Origin: Sabulicella rubraurantiaca
Lineage (GTDB): Bacteria > Pseudomonadota > Alphaproteobacteria > Acetobacterales > Acetobacteraceae
DNA: 64,000 nucleotides
Assembly (NCBI RefSeq): GCF_017355885.1
Contig: NZ_JAFEUU010000005.1
Coordinates: forward strand, 124,001-188,000
Direction of reading: 5' to 3'
In this document: piece after piece, positions 1 to 8,676 of the stretch
Layout of the letters: every line of letters starts with the position of its first letter
Numbering within the stretch: position 1 is the stretch's first letter
Notes under the pieces: model-generated
What the model saw: only the letters and a program-made list of their open reading frames with translations
What the model was told of the DNA's origin: nothing
Databases searched by the model: none
Program-made: the position numbers and the translations under genes

Positions 1-1991
1 CACTTGTCCCAATTCAACCACGCATCCGGGCGACCGAAGAAAACGCGGACGATCGCCGCTTCGTCCGCGAGGCTGGAAGGGGTGAAATGCAGTGTGGCGA
101 CGCCTTCCTGCCAAGCGACGATGCGAGCGGGCACGGTCACCCATTCGCCACCAGCGTGGAAGGAAACCCTGGTGATGTCACATTCCTCGCCACCTGGGGG
201 GCGATCGATCTTCAGGCGCGCACCGGACAACGAAATGTCGGAACTCTGTCCCACAGCCTCGGTGCCGTCCGGCATCCGGAGCACAGAAGGAATCTGAACC
301 GGCGCCCGCGCGCGCTGGCGAGACTGCTCGCGCTCCCGCCCCACAGCGATCGAGGCAGAAAGCGGGACAAGGCACATGCCAGCCCAGATGGTATTGAGCA
401 AATAGGCATGAAACTCCAGCGTGCCGACGGTTGAAGTCATGGACCCCGCCACCCCCACGCAGAAACCCGTAAAGACCAAGAAAAACAACGTCAGCGACGG
501 CCAAATGACCCGGAAATCCAAGTACTCCTCGTCCAGCACGCCGCCCTTGTTGGTCACGTTGAATTTGCCGCGATTGGGATCAAGCAAAGTGATAATGGTC
601 ACAGGAAGAAGCTGGATCGCGATGGATGTTTCATAGATTTCTGACCAGAAGGAGTGACGATTGCCCCCGCTGAGCCGTGCCGAGGTCGCAACGGCGTGGA
701 ACAGATGCCCCCCCGCATAGGCTAGGATCGCCAGCGGCGAAGCGGCGATGACCGACTGCCCAAAGAACAGGAAGGCGAGCGGCGAGGTGAGGAAGACGAG
801 CCGCGGCAGTGCGAACAAATAAGAGAAGGAGGCGGTGAAGTAGCAGAGCCGCTGTGTCAGGGTCAGTGTGCGAGCGAAAAGTGTGTTCTCCCGCCGCAAG
901 ACCTGGATCATGCCGCGCGCCCAGCGCATGCGCTGGCCAATGTGGATCGCCAGTCTCTCCGTCGCGAGGCCGGAGGCGAGCGGCACCCGCAGATAGGCGG
1001 TGTGCCACCCCTTGGACTGCATTCGGAAGGAGCAGTGGCAATCCTCCGTCACCGTCTCTTGCGGGACGCCACCTACCTCCTCTAGCGCCTCGCGCCGGAT
1101 CACGGCGCAGGAGCCGCAGAAGAAGGCGGCATTCCAGGTGTCGTTTCCGTCCTGGATCAATCCGTAGAAGAGAAGTCCCTCGTTTGGCACAGGGCGCCCG
1201 CGTGCGAGGTTGCGCTCGAACGGATCGGGCGAGTGGAAGTAGTGCGGCGTCTGCACCATGGCGATGCGGGAATCGCGCTCGAGCCAGCCCAGCGTCATCT
1301 GCAGGAAGGCGCGGGTGGGGGCGTGGTCGCAGTCGAAGATGACGATGTACTTGCCGTCCGTGTGGCGCATCGCGTGGTTAAGGTTGCCCGCCTTCGCGCC
1401 CTTGTTGTCCGGCCTGATGATGTAGCCGCAGCCTGCCTCCTCCGCGAAGACCCGGAACTCGGGGCGGCGCCCGTCATCCAAGATCCAGACATTCAGCTTG
1501 TCCTGTGGGTAGTCCATCTGCATGCAGGCCAGCACAGTCGGCCGCACGATCTCCAGATCCTCGTTGTAGGTGGGGACATAGACATCCACCGTCGGCCACT
1601 CATCAGGGTTGGGCGACAGCGGCACGGGCTTGCGGCCGAGCGGCCATGCGCCCTGGAAATACGAAAGGAACAGGAGGATCGCGGCATAAAGCTCGGCGCA
1701 GACCAGCCCGGTGCCGAGCAGGGTCTGCCAGAACCCTTCGAATTCCAGCGTGTCGGTCGCGCGCCAGAACAGATAGCGAAGCGTTATCATGCCCGAGAGA
1801 GCGACCAGCACCAGCGAAGCGGCCCGGGACTTGAAGCGATTCACCACCAGGAACACGGCGATGCCGAGCAGGGTCAGCAGCCCCTGCTGCGCCGCGTCCA
1901 GCGGCAAGGTGATGACGGAAAAGGCGAGCAGCAGCCCTGCTGCGACCGAGGCCCCCCGCAGGATCCGGCCGTGCGCCGCACGGATCCTCAT
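1..1991 (-). CDS. bcsA: Cellulose synthase catalytic subunit BcsA (C-terminus beyond window)
   Basis: Processive family-2 glycosyltransferase that polymerises UDP-glucose into beta-1,4-glucan at the inner membrane and is activated by c-di-GMP. About 663 residues are visible before the frame runs off the left edge. The start ATG at 1991 overlaps the bcsQ stop (ATGA). Two N-terminal membrane segments precede the GT domain. The catalytic signature is complete: DDG near residue 167, DCD near 219, FFCGS near 287, TED near 312 and QRMRW near 350. More membrane helices follow. A PilZ-like region begins near residue 555, with an arginine stretch (REREQSRQRAR) followed by DISLSGARL, the canonical c-di-GMP motif. 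The usual length is 700-900 aa, so only the extreme C-terminus is missing. bcsB and bcsC would be expected further left. Confidence 0.95.
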   Translation of the reverse strand, partial: MRIRAAHGRILRGASVAAGLLLAFSVITLPLDAAQQGLLTLLGIAVFLVVNRFKSRAASLVLVALSGMITLRYLFWRATDTLEFEGFWQTLLGTGLVCAELYAAILLFLSYFQGAWPLGRKPVPLSPNPDEWPTVDVYVPTYNEDLEIVRPTVLACMQMDYPQDKLNVWILDDGRRPEFRVFAEEAGCGYIIRPDNKGAKAGNLNHAMRHTDGKYIVIFDCDHAPTRAFLQMTLGWLERDSRIAMVQTPHYFHSPDPFERNLARGRPVPNEGLLFYGLIQDGNDTWNAAFFCGSCAVIRREALEEVGGVPQETVTEDCHCSFRMQSKGWHTAYLRVPLASGLATERLAIHIGQRMRWARGMIQVLRRENTLFARTLTLTQRLCYFTASFSYLFALPRLVFLTSPLAFLFFGQSVIAASPLAILAYAGGHLFHAVATSARLSGGNRHSFWSEIYETSIAIQLLPVTIITLLDPNRGKFNVTNKGGVLDEEYLDFRVIWPSLTLFFLVFTGFCVGVAGSMTSTVGTLEFHAYLLNTIWAGMCLVPLSASIAVGREREQSRQRARAPVQIPSVLRMPDGTEAVGQSSDISLSGARLKIDRPPGGEECDITRVSFHAGGEWVTVPARIVAWQEGVATLHFTPSSLADEAAIVRVFFGRPDAWLNWDK

Positions 1992-2809
1992 TCCGCGAGG
2001 CCCCAGTCAGACAGGGCGGCGTAGTCCCGGCGCGCGCCGCCCGGCGCGGCTGGCGTGAGGCCGAGGCGCTGGACGATGGCGTCCGTCAACATCTGCAGAT
2101 CTTCCGCTGCCCCACCTTCCGACCCATCCAGCAGCAGCCGCTTCTGGGCCAGCGCCTCGCCCAAGTTCACGTCCTGCGCCACGGCCCCAATCAGGCGGTC
2201 GCCAACGGTACGGGCGGCTGCGCTCAGCACCGCCTTGGACAAGGGTTGGTCGAGCGCCACTTGGTTAAGCACCATGGCCAGCTTCGCCGACAGGCGATTG
2301 GACAGCGTGCCGTGCCCCAGCACCCGGCCAGAGGCGACCTGCGGCAGCATCGCGGCACTGCCCGCATCCGCTAGCAACACCACCAACAGCAGGTCGGCCA
2401 GCGGCACCAGGGCCGAGAGCCCGCCAGAAGAACCCGGGGGGCAATCCACGATCACCACCGTCCCAGGCAGTTCGAGCATCTCCCGCACGGGGCCGGCGAT
2501 GCGTTCCGGCGCATCTAGGAGATCCGCTTGCAGGCGCATCGAACGGCGCGGGTCGAGCGCGCCGTGCGGCAGCACGCGCAGTCGCGGCGCGGCGCCACGC
2601 ACCGTCTCCCTCCAGGGCCGGGGCGGGTCCGAGAATAAGCCGCCCTCTTCACGGAACGGGATGCCCAGGTGCAGGCGCAGCGAGTTCTGCGGGTCTAGGT
2701 CCAGTGCGATGGTCTCGTACCCGCGCGCCGCAAGGATCGCGGCCAGATGAGCGGCCAGCGTAGTCTTTCCTACGCCCCCCTTGGGGGAGGAGAAGCAGAT
2801 CAGAGGCAT
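1988..2809 (-). CDS. bcsQ: Cellulose biosynthesis protein BcsQ (ParA/MinD-type ATPase)
   Basis: MinD/ParA-family P-loop ATPase of 273 aa. In enterobacteria BcsQ pairs with BcsR and helps localise and assemble the cellulose secretion complex at the inner membrane. The deviant Walker A KGGVGKTT is at residues 10-17. The switch region LDLDPQNSLRLHLG follows near 37-50, and a hydrophobic strand ending DCPPG lies near 120. The start ATG lies 10 nt inside the preceding Pro-rich gene and its stop overlaps bcsA by 4 nt, so the three genes are translationally coupled. The YhjQ/BcsQ assignment rests on both the fold and the position directly before bcsA. Confidence 0.9.
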   Translation of the reverse strand: MPLICFSSPKGGVGKTTLAAHLAAILAARGYETIALDLDPQNSLRLHLGIPFREEGGLFSDPPRPWRETVRGAAPRLRVLPHGALDPRRSMRLQADLLDAPERIAGPVREMLELPGTVVIVDCPPGSSGGLSALVPLADLLLVVLLADAGSAAMLPQVASGRVLGHGTLSNRLSAKLAMVLNQVALDQPLSKAVLSAAARTVGDRLIGAVAQDVNLGEALAQKRLLLDGSEGGAAEDLQMLTDAIVQRLGLTPAAPGGARRDYAALSDWGLAE

Positions 2810-3429
2810 CCGGAATCCTGCTTCGGGCGAAGCTTGTGCAGGGCGGCGAAGGCGCTGGGCCCCCGGACTGCGCGACGGATGGGCGGGGGCGCCACTTCGG
2901 GCGGCGCTCCTGTCAATTCGGCTAGAAGAGGGAACCCGCTTGCGAAGAGGGGGCGCGGTGGCGCCGGCACCGCCGTATCAGGGGCGGGGGCGGCGATACG
3001 TGGCGCCGCCACCACGGGCGCTGGGGGAGGTACGGTGATTTCGGGCGAGGGCGGAGTCGCCGGCGGCGCCACAGCCGCTTCCTGCCTCGGGCTGGGCGGG
3101 GAAGGGCCCGCGAAATGTGGCCGCTCGAATCCAAGGTAGCGAAAGCTGCCGAGGCCGATGGCTGCGGCAACCCGCTTCACCTCCTCTTGGAGGGAATGAG
3201 GGGAGAGGGCCTCTTTTGCCTCCTTCGGCACCACAAGGTCTGGCTTCGCCGCGACGGACGATCGCTGGGTCTCCCGGCCCTCTCTGGATTCCGCCAAGCG
3301 CGGAGAGTCTGGCATCGCCGCTGGAACGTCGCCGCTCAACATCAAGGCTGAGCTGAGGAAGTGCATCGCGGATGCGCGGTGGAGACCGCTCATTGCCGTC
3401 GTGCCCGCACCCCCGTCCATCGCAAGCAT
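2800..3429 (-). CDS. Pro-rich cellulose accessory protein, BcsP/BcsR-like
   Basis: 209-residue, strongly proline- and alanine-rich protein directly upstream of bcsQ, overlapping it by 10 nt. The position matches bcsR in E. coli and bcsP in other proteobacteria. Two short pieces recall BcsR-type sequence: a helix ending LGSFRYLGFER near residues 92-102 and FPLLAELTG near 166-174. BcsR has the same order, (D/R)Y-x-D/G followed by WPLLAE. Between them lies a roughly 60-residue low-complexity Pro/Ala linker. The start is uncertain, because ATGs at 3429, 3420, 3393, 3366 and 3345 are all in frame before the conserved part. Assignment to the family is inferred from context and these motifs only. 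Confidence 0.6.
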   Translation of the reverse strand: MLAMDGGAGTTAMSGLHRASAMHFLSSALMLSGDVPAAMPDSPRLAESREGRETQRSSVAAKPDLVVPKEAKEALSPHSLQEEVKRVAAAIGLGSFRYLGFERPHFAGPSPPSPRQEAAVAPPATPPSPEITVPPPAPVVAAPRIAAPAPDTAVPAPPRPLFASGFPLLAELTGAPPEVAPPPIRRAVRGPSAFAALHKLRPKQDSGCL

Positions 3430-4021
3430 CCCCCGTACCCGTCATCTGGCCATCGCACTGGATGGCACACGAGGTGCTTTAGCGTAAGTACGCGATTACA
3501 CGCAGTCGGCCACCTCCACGTTACGGCGCGCAGACAGGCGTTCGGGCAATGCAGAACCAAGCAAAGGAACGGGGCGAGGTCCGGCGTGAGAGGCTGCCGG
3601 ACCACGCAGGGTGCAGTCGCGTCAACTGTGTCGCCCCGCCGTCCTTTTGGGACAATGCTCAAAATATGACGTCGCACCCGATGCTCAAGAAAAAAATCGA
3701 GAAGACGGGCAGTAAATTTTGCTGAGGATGAGGGGCGCAACACAGGAAGCGCCCTCAGGAAGGTCCTGAGGGCGCTCCGAACGCATCCAACAAACGCAAC
3801 TGCACCGCGGCTCCGTTTACGCATCACCGCACGGGCCATCAACGAGGGGTTCCACGTAGCCGCCCGAAGGATGTGGTCGGGCCGCCGCGTTGCGGGGCCG
3901 GCCACATACTTCCCAGCCCACATCCGCGACGGAAAGAAGGCAAAGAAGGTCATGCAATTGCCCCGATGGTGCCGATACTGCGCTGTGACAGGCCAAAGGG
4001 GCCTTTCAGTGCGAGGCAGCG
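3430..4021. other. Intergenic region of about 590 bp without a convincing gene
   Basis: This region separates the leftward cellulose operon from the rightward small gene at 4022, so it should hold divergent promoters. I see no ORF with a credible ribosome binding site or protein-like composition. A reading frame on the minus strand (3390-3953) has Arg/Cys-rich, shadow-like content and overlaps the start of the BcsP-like gene. The only clear structure is the 13-bp perfect inverted repeat at 3748-3776. Confidence 0.5.
3748..3776. repeat. Perfect 13-bp inverted repeat (hairpin, 3-nt loop)
   Basis: The arms AGCGCCCTCAGGA and TCCTGAGGGCGCT are exact reverse complements separated by AGG. No U-run follows on either strand, so it is not a classic intrinsic terminator. 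It sits in the middle of the 590-bp divergent region and could be an operator, a structured leader element or part of a small RNA. None of these can be chosen from the sequence. Confidence 0.6.
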
Positions 4022-4309
4022 ATGAAGAAGGCTTTGCTGGGGGCTTTGTTTCTTGTGGCGGGAGCCCTGACGACCGCGCCGGCAGCTCAGGCGCAGTATT
4101 ACGGTCACGGTGGTCACGGCCACTACGACAATGGGCACCATTCCCGCGCCTGGGCTCGGGAAGCGGAGTGGCAGGACCGCATGGAGCGGCGTGCCCGCCG
4201 GGAATACTGGCGTCATCAGCGCCATGTGATGGAGCGGCGGGCCTACGAGGCTGGCCGGCGCGACGCCTACCACCAGTCGGCCCAGCCGTGGCACGGGGGC
4301 TGGCGCTAA
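4022..4309 (+). CDS. Small secreted His/Arg-rich protein, function unknown
   Basis: 95-residue protein with a clean Sec signal peptide: MKKALLG, a hydrophobic core, and an AQA|Q-type cleavage site near residue 24. The mature part is short, very rich in His, Tyr, Arg and Gly (for example YYGHGGHGHY near residues 26-35) and probably helical and basic in its second half. GAGG upstream of the ATG can serve as ribosome binding site. The His-rich N-terminal stretch could bind metal, but that is inference. It is monocistronic, followed after 11 nt by a terminator-like hairpin. I do not recognise a family. Confidence 0.7.
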   Translation: MKKALLGALFLVAGALTTAPAAQAQYYGHGGHGHYDNGHHSRAWAREAEWQDRMERRARREYWRHQRHVMERRAYEAGRRDAYHQSAQPWHGGWR

Positions 4310-4320
4310 GGCCGCAGGCG

Positions 4321-4347
4321 ATGGGCCGCTGTGTCCGCGCGGCCCAT
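4321..4347 (+). terminator. Terminator-like hairpin after the small secreted gene
   Basis: A perfect 9-bp stem, ATGGGCCGC paired with GCGGCCCAT, with a 9-nt loop is followed by TTT on the plus strand. It lies between convergent genes ending at 4309 (+) and 4395 (-), so it may serve both. The U-run is short, which lowers confidence in intrinsic termination. Confidence 0.5.
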
Positions 4348-4394
4348 TTCCATCACTTCACCAATGCGCCGAACCGCCGGGCAGGGTAGTGCGG

Positions 4395-5495
4395 TCAGCC
4401 CGGCAGCGAGTCCTGCCGCGCGAGGCTGCGCCCCGTCGCGGCGTCGAAGAGGTGGATGCGGGCAGGGTCCAGGCGCAGGGCCGCGCGGCTGTTCAGGGCG
4501 CAGCGCACGCTGCTCTTCACCTCTGCGGTGAAGCGGAGCTTCGGCGCGATCTCGACTTCGATCAGTCGTTCGGAGCCGATGAGCTCCGTCATCCAGACCG
4601 TGCCCGGAACGGCGCCCGCGGCATCGGGGTTCGTCACACTGACATCTTGTGGCCGAATGCCGAGGACGAGGCGGGGCGGCACGCCGGCGAGGTCGAAATG
4701 ATCCGGCGCGGGCAGCGCCGTGCCCGCAAGGCGCAGCACCGGACGCCCACCCGTGGTCTCTAGTTCGACCTCCGCGAAGTTCATGGGCGGCGAGCCGATG
4801 AAGCCCGCGACGAACAGGTTGGCCGGGCGGTCGTACACCTCCTCCGGCGTGCCGAATTGCTGCACGACACCCGCATCCATGACGGCGACTAGATCAGACA
4901 TGGTCATCGCCTCCAGCTGGTCATGCGTGACGTAGATGGAGGTGGTCTGAAGATCGAGATGGAAGCGCCGCAGCTCCCCGCGCATCGTCGCGCGGAGCTT
5001 GGCGTCGAGGTTGGACAGGGGTTCGTCCATCAGGAAGATGTCGGGTTTGCGGACCATGGCGCGCCCCAGCGCCACACGCTGCCGCTGCCCGCCTGAGAGC
5101 GCCTTGGGCTTGCGGGCGAGGAGATGTCCGATCTCCAGCACCTTGGCGACGATGCCGACCTTCTCGGCCCGGTCAGGCTTCGCCATGCCGCGCACCTTGA
5201 GGCCGTAGCCAATGTTCGCGGCGACATCCATGGTGGGGTAAAGGGCGTAGGACTGGAACACCATGGCGATGTTGCGCTCGCCCGGGGAGAGATGGTCCAC
5301 GCGGCGGCCGCCAAACCAGATCGCGCCCTCCGTCGCCTTCTCCAGCCCCGCGATCATGCGCAGCAGCGTGGTCTTGCCGCAGCCTGAAGGGCCAAGCAGC
5401 GTGACGAAGCGCCGCTCCGGGAAGGTCATGTCGAGCGACTTCAGCACCTGGTTGGAGCCGAAGGATTTCGAGAGGCCCTCGAGGCGAACATCCAT
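4395..5495 (-). CDS. ugpC: Carbohydrate ABC transporter ATP-binding protein (UgpC/MalK type)
   Basis: 366-residue ATPase of a carbohydrate (CUT1-type) importer. Walker A GPSGCGKTT is at 35-43, the Q-loop Gln at 81, the LSGGQ signature at 133-137, Walker B LMDEP with D157/E158, and the switch His at 191. About 120 residues follow and form the MalK/UgpC-type TOBE regulatory domain. The true start is the ATG at 5495, 5 nt after the MalG stop. The long open frame extending upstream is antiparallel shadow over the permease gene. It is the last gene of the dehydrogenase-importer operon. Substrate cannot be read from the ATPase. Confidence 0.92.
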   Translation of the reverse strand: MDVRLEGLSKSFGSNQVLKSLDMTFPERRFVTLLGPSGCGKTTLLRMIAGLEKATEGAIWFGGRRVDHLSPGERNIAMVFQSYALYPTMDVAANIGYGLKVRGMAKPDRAEKVGIVAKVLEIGHLLARKPKALSGGQRQRVALGRAMVRKPDIFLMDEPLSNLDAKLRATMRGELRRFHLDLQTTSIYVTHDQLEAMTMSDLVAVMDAGVVQQFGTPEEVYDRPANLFVAGFIGSPPMNFAEVELETTGGRPVLRLAGTALPAPDHFDLAGVPPRLVLGIRPQDVSVTNPDAAGAVPGTVWMTELIGSERLIEVEIAPKLRFTAEVKSSVRCALNSRAALRLDPARIHLFDAATGRSLARQDSLPG

Positions 5496-5500
5496 CGCGG

Positions 5501-6388
5501 TCAACCCTTCACCGCACCAGCGCCGAAGCCGGCGACGAGGTGCTTCTGGAGCAGCATGAAGAGCACCGCCATCGGCACGGTCATCAGGACAGAGGAGGCC
5601 ATCATCAGCCCCCAATCCACATGCGTGCCATCGAAGAAGTGCATCACGCCGACAGTCAGTGGCAGGTTCTCCATGGAGTTCATGAAGACACGGCCGAACA
5701 GGTAGTCGTTCCAGGAGACGATCAGGGTGAAGATCGCGGCCGCGATGATGCCCGGCCAGGCCGTCGGCAGCACGATCTCCCAGAAGACGCGCAGGCGGGA
5801 AGCGCCATCCACCAGCGCCGCCTCCTCGATCTCGATCGGCACCCCGCGGAAGAAGGCCCACATCAGCCACATGCAGAAGGGCAGGGTGATGCAGACATAG
5901 CCGAGGATGAGGGAGAAGAGCGTGTCGGTTAGGCGCAGATCCGCCATCACCAGGAACATGGGGAAGACGAAGATGATGGACGGCACCATGTACCCCACCA
6001 GCGCGAGGTAGGGCACGGCGCGCTGGCCCGGGAAGCGGAAGCGCGTCAGGGAATAGGCCGCGAGGGTGGAAACGATGGTGCTGATCGCCGTGGTGCCGAG
6101 CGTGACGATGAGGCTGTTGAGGAACCAGTCGAGGAAGAAGGCGGAAGGTGGTGGACCGCTGGCGGCTGCGGCGCCGGCCTGGAAATAGGCCTGCTTGCCT
6201 TCCAGCAGGGCCCTGTAGTTCTCGAGCGTCCAGCTTTCCGGCCACAGCGTTGGCGGCCAGCGGAAGATCTCCTCCTTGGGCTTCACGCTGGTGAAGAAGG
6301 CCCAGACCAGGGGGAAGCAGACCAGGAAGGTGATGGCTGAGAGCAGCGCATAGAGCGCCACGCGGCCGATCAGGGTCTTGGCGCTCAA
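5501..6388 (-). CDS. Carbohydrate ABC transporter permease (MalG type)
   Basis: 295-residue inner-membrane permease with about six membrane helices. The EAA loop near its middle to late part reads IEEAALVDGASRLRVFWEIVLP, ending in the characteristic P-x-x-x-P/G turn that docks on the ATPase. I place the start at TTG (6388), overlapping the MalF stop as TTGA, with a strong GGAGGAGAAGGG ribosome binding site just before it. No ATG fits. It lies between MalF and UgpC and shares the operon. Confidence 0.9.
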   Translation of the reverse strand: MSAKTLIGRVALYALLSAITFLVCFPLVWAFFTSVKPKEEIFRWPPTLWPESWTLENYRALLEGKQAYFQAGAAAASGPPPSAFFLDWFLNSLIVTLGTTAISTIVSTLAAYSLTRFRFPGQRAVPYLALVGYMVPSIIFVFPMFLVMADLRLTDTLFSLILGYVCITLPFCMWLMWAFFRGVPIEIEEAALVDGASRLRVFWEIVLPTAWPGIIAAAIFTLIVSWNDYLFGRVFMNSMENLPLTVGVMHFFDGTHVDWGLMMASSVLMTVPMAVLFMLLQKHLVAGFGAGAVKG

Positions 6389-7281
6389 CTTCCCTTCTCC
6401 TCCTGCCCAAAGCCCGAGACGCGGACATAGACCACGGTGCCGGCCAGCAGCAGCACGATCATCACCACCCCCGTCGCGGCCGCGACGCCCAGGCGGAGAT
6501 TGGCCATTCCTTCCTCGAAGGCATAGACGGCGAGGTTGAAGGTGGAGGTGCCGGGCCCACCGCGCGTCAGCAGGTAGATCTCCTCGAACTTGTTGAAGGT
6601 CCAGATCGTGCGGAACACGATCACCACCACCAGCACCTCCTTCAGCATCGGGAGGGTGATGTCGATGAAGCGGCGCCAAGCGCGCGCGCCATCCACCTTT
6701 GCAGCGTCGTAAAGTTCGGTCGGAATGGTCTGCAGCCGTGCCAGCACGCAGATGATGACGAAGGGCGTGTACTTCCACACGTTCAACAGCACGGCCGAGG
6801 TCATCGCCATGTTGGGGGTAGAGAGCCACGCAATGTTCTGCTCAACGATGCCGAGCGAGACGAGCGCGTGGTTCACGATCCCGATCTCGGAATTGAAGAT
6901 CCACCGCCAGTTCAGCGCGATCACCACCGTCGGCACGATGTAGGGGAAGAGCAGTAGGCCGCGGAACACCGCAATTCCCGGCAGCGCCACGTGCAGCAGC
7001 ATGGCAAGGCCGACGCCGAGCAGCGTCTGCAGGACGATGGACCAGCCGGTCCAGACCAGGGCCTGGCTGAAGCTTTCCCAGAAGAGCGGGTCGTCGAAGA
7101 TCCGCTCGAAATTCTCGAAGCCCACCCAGGTCAAATCGTCGGGCCGGAGAGGGTTGTAGCTGTAGAAGGCCAGTCGCACTGCCTCGGCCACGGGCCAGAC
7201 CATGAAGGCACCGGCCGTGACCAGGAAGGGCAGCATGAACAGGATTCCGACCTGGCGGTCGGACAGGCGGAATCCCCGCAT
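6385..7281 (-). CDS. Carbohydrate ABC transporter permease (MalF type)
   Basis: 298-residue inner-membrane permease, partner of the MalG-type protein. An N-terminal cytoplasmic stub (MRGFRLSDRQ) is followed by six predicted helices. The EAA loop contains ELYDAAKVDGARAWRRF followed by ITLP. The start ATG at 7281 lies 2 nt after the SBP stop; an in-frame ATG-like extension to 7344 would overlap the SBP gene by 60 nt and is not needed. The order dehydrogenase-SBP-MalF-MalG-UgpC is that of a complete CUT1 importer. Confidence 0.9.
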   Translation of the reverse strand: MRGFRLSDRQVGILFMLPFLVTAGAFMVWPVAEAVRLAFYSYNPLRPDDLTWVGFENFERIFDDPLFWESFSQALVWTGWSIVLQTLLGVGLAMLLHVALPGIAVFRGLLLFPYIVPTVVIALNWRWIFNSEIGIVNHALVSLGIVEQNIAWLSTPNMAMTSAVLLNVWKYTPFVIICVLARLQTIPTELYDAAKVDGARAWRRFIDITLPMLKEVLVVVIVFRTIWTFNKFEEIYLLTRGGPGTSTFNLAVYAFEEGMANLRLGVAAATGVVMIVLLLAGTVVYVRVSGFGQEEKGS

Positions 7282-7283
7282 CG

Positions 7284-8636
7284 TCAGCCGGCCAGCATGC
7301 GGGCGTTGTCGCGCCGGATGTTCTCGAACTGCCGCTGGCCCCATTGCACGGCCTGGCGCGGCTGTTCGTTGTTCAGCAGCATGCGCTGCACCGCCTGCGC
7401 CCAGACGCTGCGTCCATGCGCGAAGCCGGCGAGTGGGTTCACCCCGTGCCGGAGCTCAAGCCCCGTGTTGCAGGTGTGCGGGACCGACTGGCTGAAGATC
7501 ACATCCAGCGAGCGACGCTTCGACTGGTAGAAGGGGTGGGCCAGCATGGCCGGCGCCGTCGCCACGTCCTTGAAGACCGGGCCCACATTGGGCATCAGGC
7601 TCTGGCTGTACCGCACCAGCCAATCGACGTTGTTGGAAACATAGGCGATGGCTTCCTTTGTCTCGCGGATGAAGGCGTTGTCGCGGCGTGGGATGATCCA
7701 GCCATTGATGTCGGTCCAGGACCAGCGCATCCCGGTGCCCGGATGCGCCGGGTTCAGGTAGTATTCCATATTGTTGAAGAGCTGCGGCGTCTCCTCCGCC
7801 GCGCGGCCCATGGTGCGGCCCCAATAGGCGGACATGCCGGTGCGCCCGGCCACGTGCTGGTCCACGACCTGAAGGAAGGAGAACTCCACCGCAGCGCGTG
7901 GCATGGAAGCGTGCAGGCGGCGGATGAAGTCGAAGGCCTCCACCGTGGCGGGGCTGTCGAAGACGGTCTTGAACCCGTCACGCGGGTCCCACGTCATCCC
8001 GCCCGCCTGCCAGATGAACTGGGTGATGTGGTAATCGGCGCAGAGGTTGCGCCCCAGCGCCATGGTGTAGCCCGCCATGCCCGGCTTGCGCTCGGTGATG
8101 GTGCGGGCGGCATTGGCGAAATGGTCCCAGTTCCAGCCGGCCGGGTCGCCCAGCCCCAGCTCATTCACGATGTCCTGCTGCACCACGAGGAGGCAGGGCT
8201 GGTGATGCAGGGGCACCGCGTACTGCACGCCCTTCCAGGCCCCGAACTGCTCCAGCGAGAACCCGTCCACCAGCCGCTCCCGCGCGCGGATGGCGTTGTT
8301 CACATCCTCCACCGGCTCCAGCAGTCCCTCGGCCGCTAGCTGGTAGGCGATGGGGCTTTCCACGCTGATCAGCGCCGGAGGGCGACGGGCGGCGAGGTCG
8401 GTGGTGAGCTTCACCGTCACGCCGTCCCAGGGGATCTGCTCGACCTCGAAGCGGATGCCGGCATTGTTGCGCTCGGCCCATTCGTTCATGCCCTGCACGA
8501 AGACGCCGCCATAAGGCCCCGGCTCGCCCCAGACGCGCGCGACGCGCGGCTGGTTCTGCGCGAGGGCCGGGGCGGCAAGGGCCGAGCCGCCCAGCAAGGC
8601 GGCGCGGCGCGTGGCGAGAAGGCTGGTCTTGCTCAT
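7284..8636 (-). CDS. Extracellular solute-binding protein, family 1 (sugar/polyol ABC importer)
   Basis: 450-residue periplasmic receptor. The N-terminus carries a twin-arginine-like signal (ATRRAALLGG with an A-rich core and ALAQ cleavage near residue 27). The mature protein has the length and Trp/Tyr-rich composition of family-1 sugar-binding proteins. A GGAGGGAGG ribosome binding site precedes the ATG. It begins 40 nt downstream of the HisD-family dehydrogenase and is followed by the two permeases and the ATPase, so ligand capture, import and first oxidation may be co-expressed. The ligand is not identifiable from sequence. Confidence 0.88.
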   Translation of the reverse strand: MSKTSLLATRRAALLGGSALAAPALAQNQPRVARVWGEPGPYGGVFVQGMNEWAERNNAGIRFEVEQIPWDGVTVKLTTDLAARRPPALISVESPIAYQLAAEGLLEPVEDVNNAIRARERLVDGFSLEQFGAWKGVQYAVPLHHQPCLLVVQQDIVNELGLGDPAGWNWDHFANAARTITERKPGMAGYTMALGRNLCADYHITQFIWQAGGMTWDPRDGFKTVFDSPATVEAFDFIRRLHASMPRAAVEFSFLQVVDQHVAGRTGMSAYWGRTMGRAAEETPQLFNNMEYYLNPAHPGTGMRWSWTDINGWIIPRRDNAFIRETKEAIAYVSNNVDWLVRYSQSLMPNVGPVFKDVATAPAMLAHPFYQSKRRSLDVIFSQSVPHTCNTGLELRHGVNPLAGFAHGRSVWAQAVQRMLLNNEQPRQAVQWGQRQFENIRRDNARMLAG

Positions 8637-8676
8637 GGCGTGAATTCCTCCCTCCGTGGGTCGGGTGTTTCCCCGA

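Noticed and set aside
3390-3953. 187-aa frame on the minus strand in the 590-bp gap
   Set aside because: Arg/Cys-rich composition without domain signs, no ribosome binding site, and overlap with the start of the BcsP-like gene.
4395-6428. Single open frame suggesting a 677-aa permease-ATPase fusion
   Set aside because: Only the part from 5495 matches an ABC ATPase. The upstream part is a shadow frame over the MalG-type gene, which has its own ribosome binding site, helices and EAA loop in another frame.
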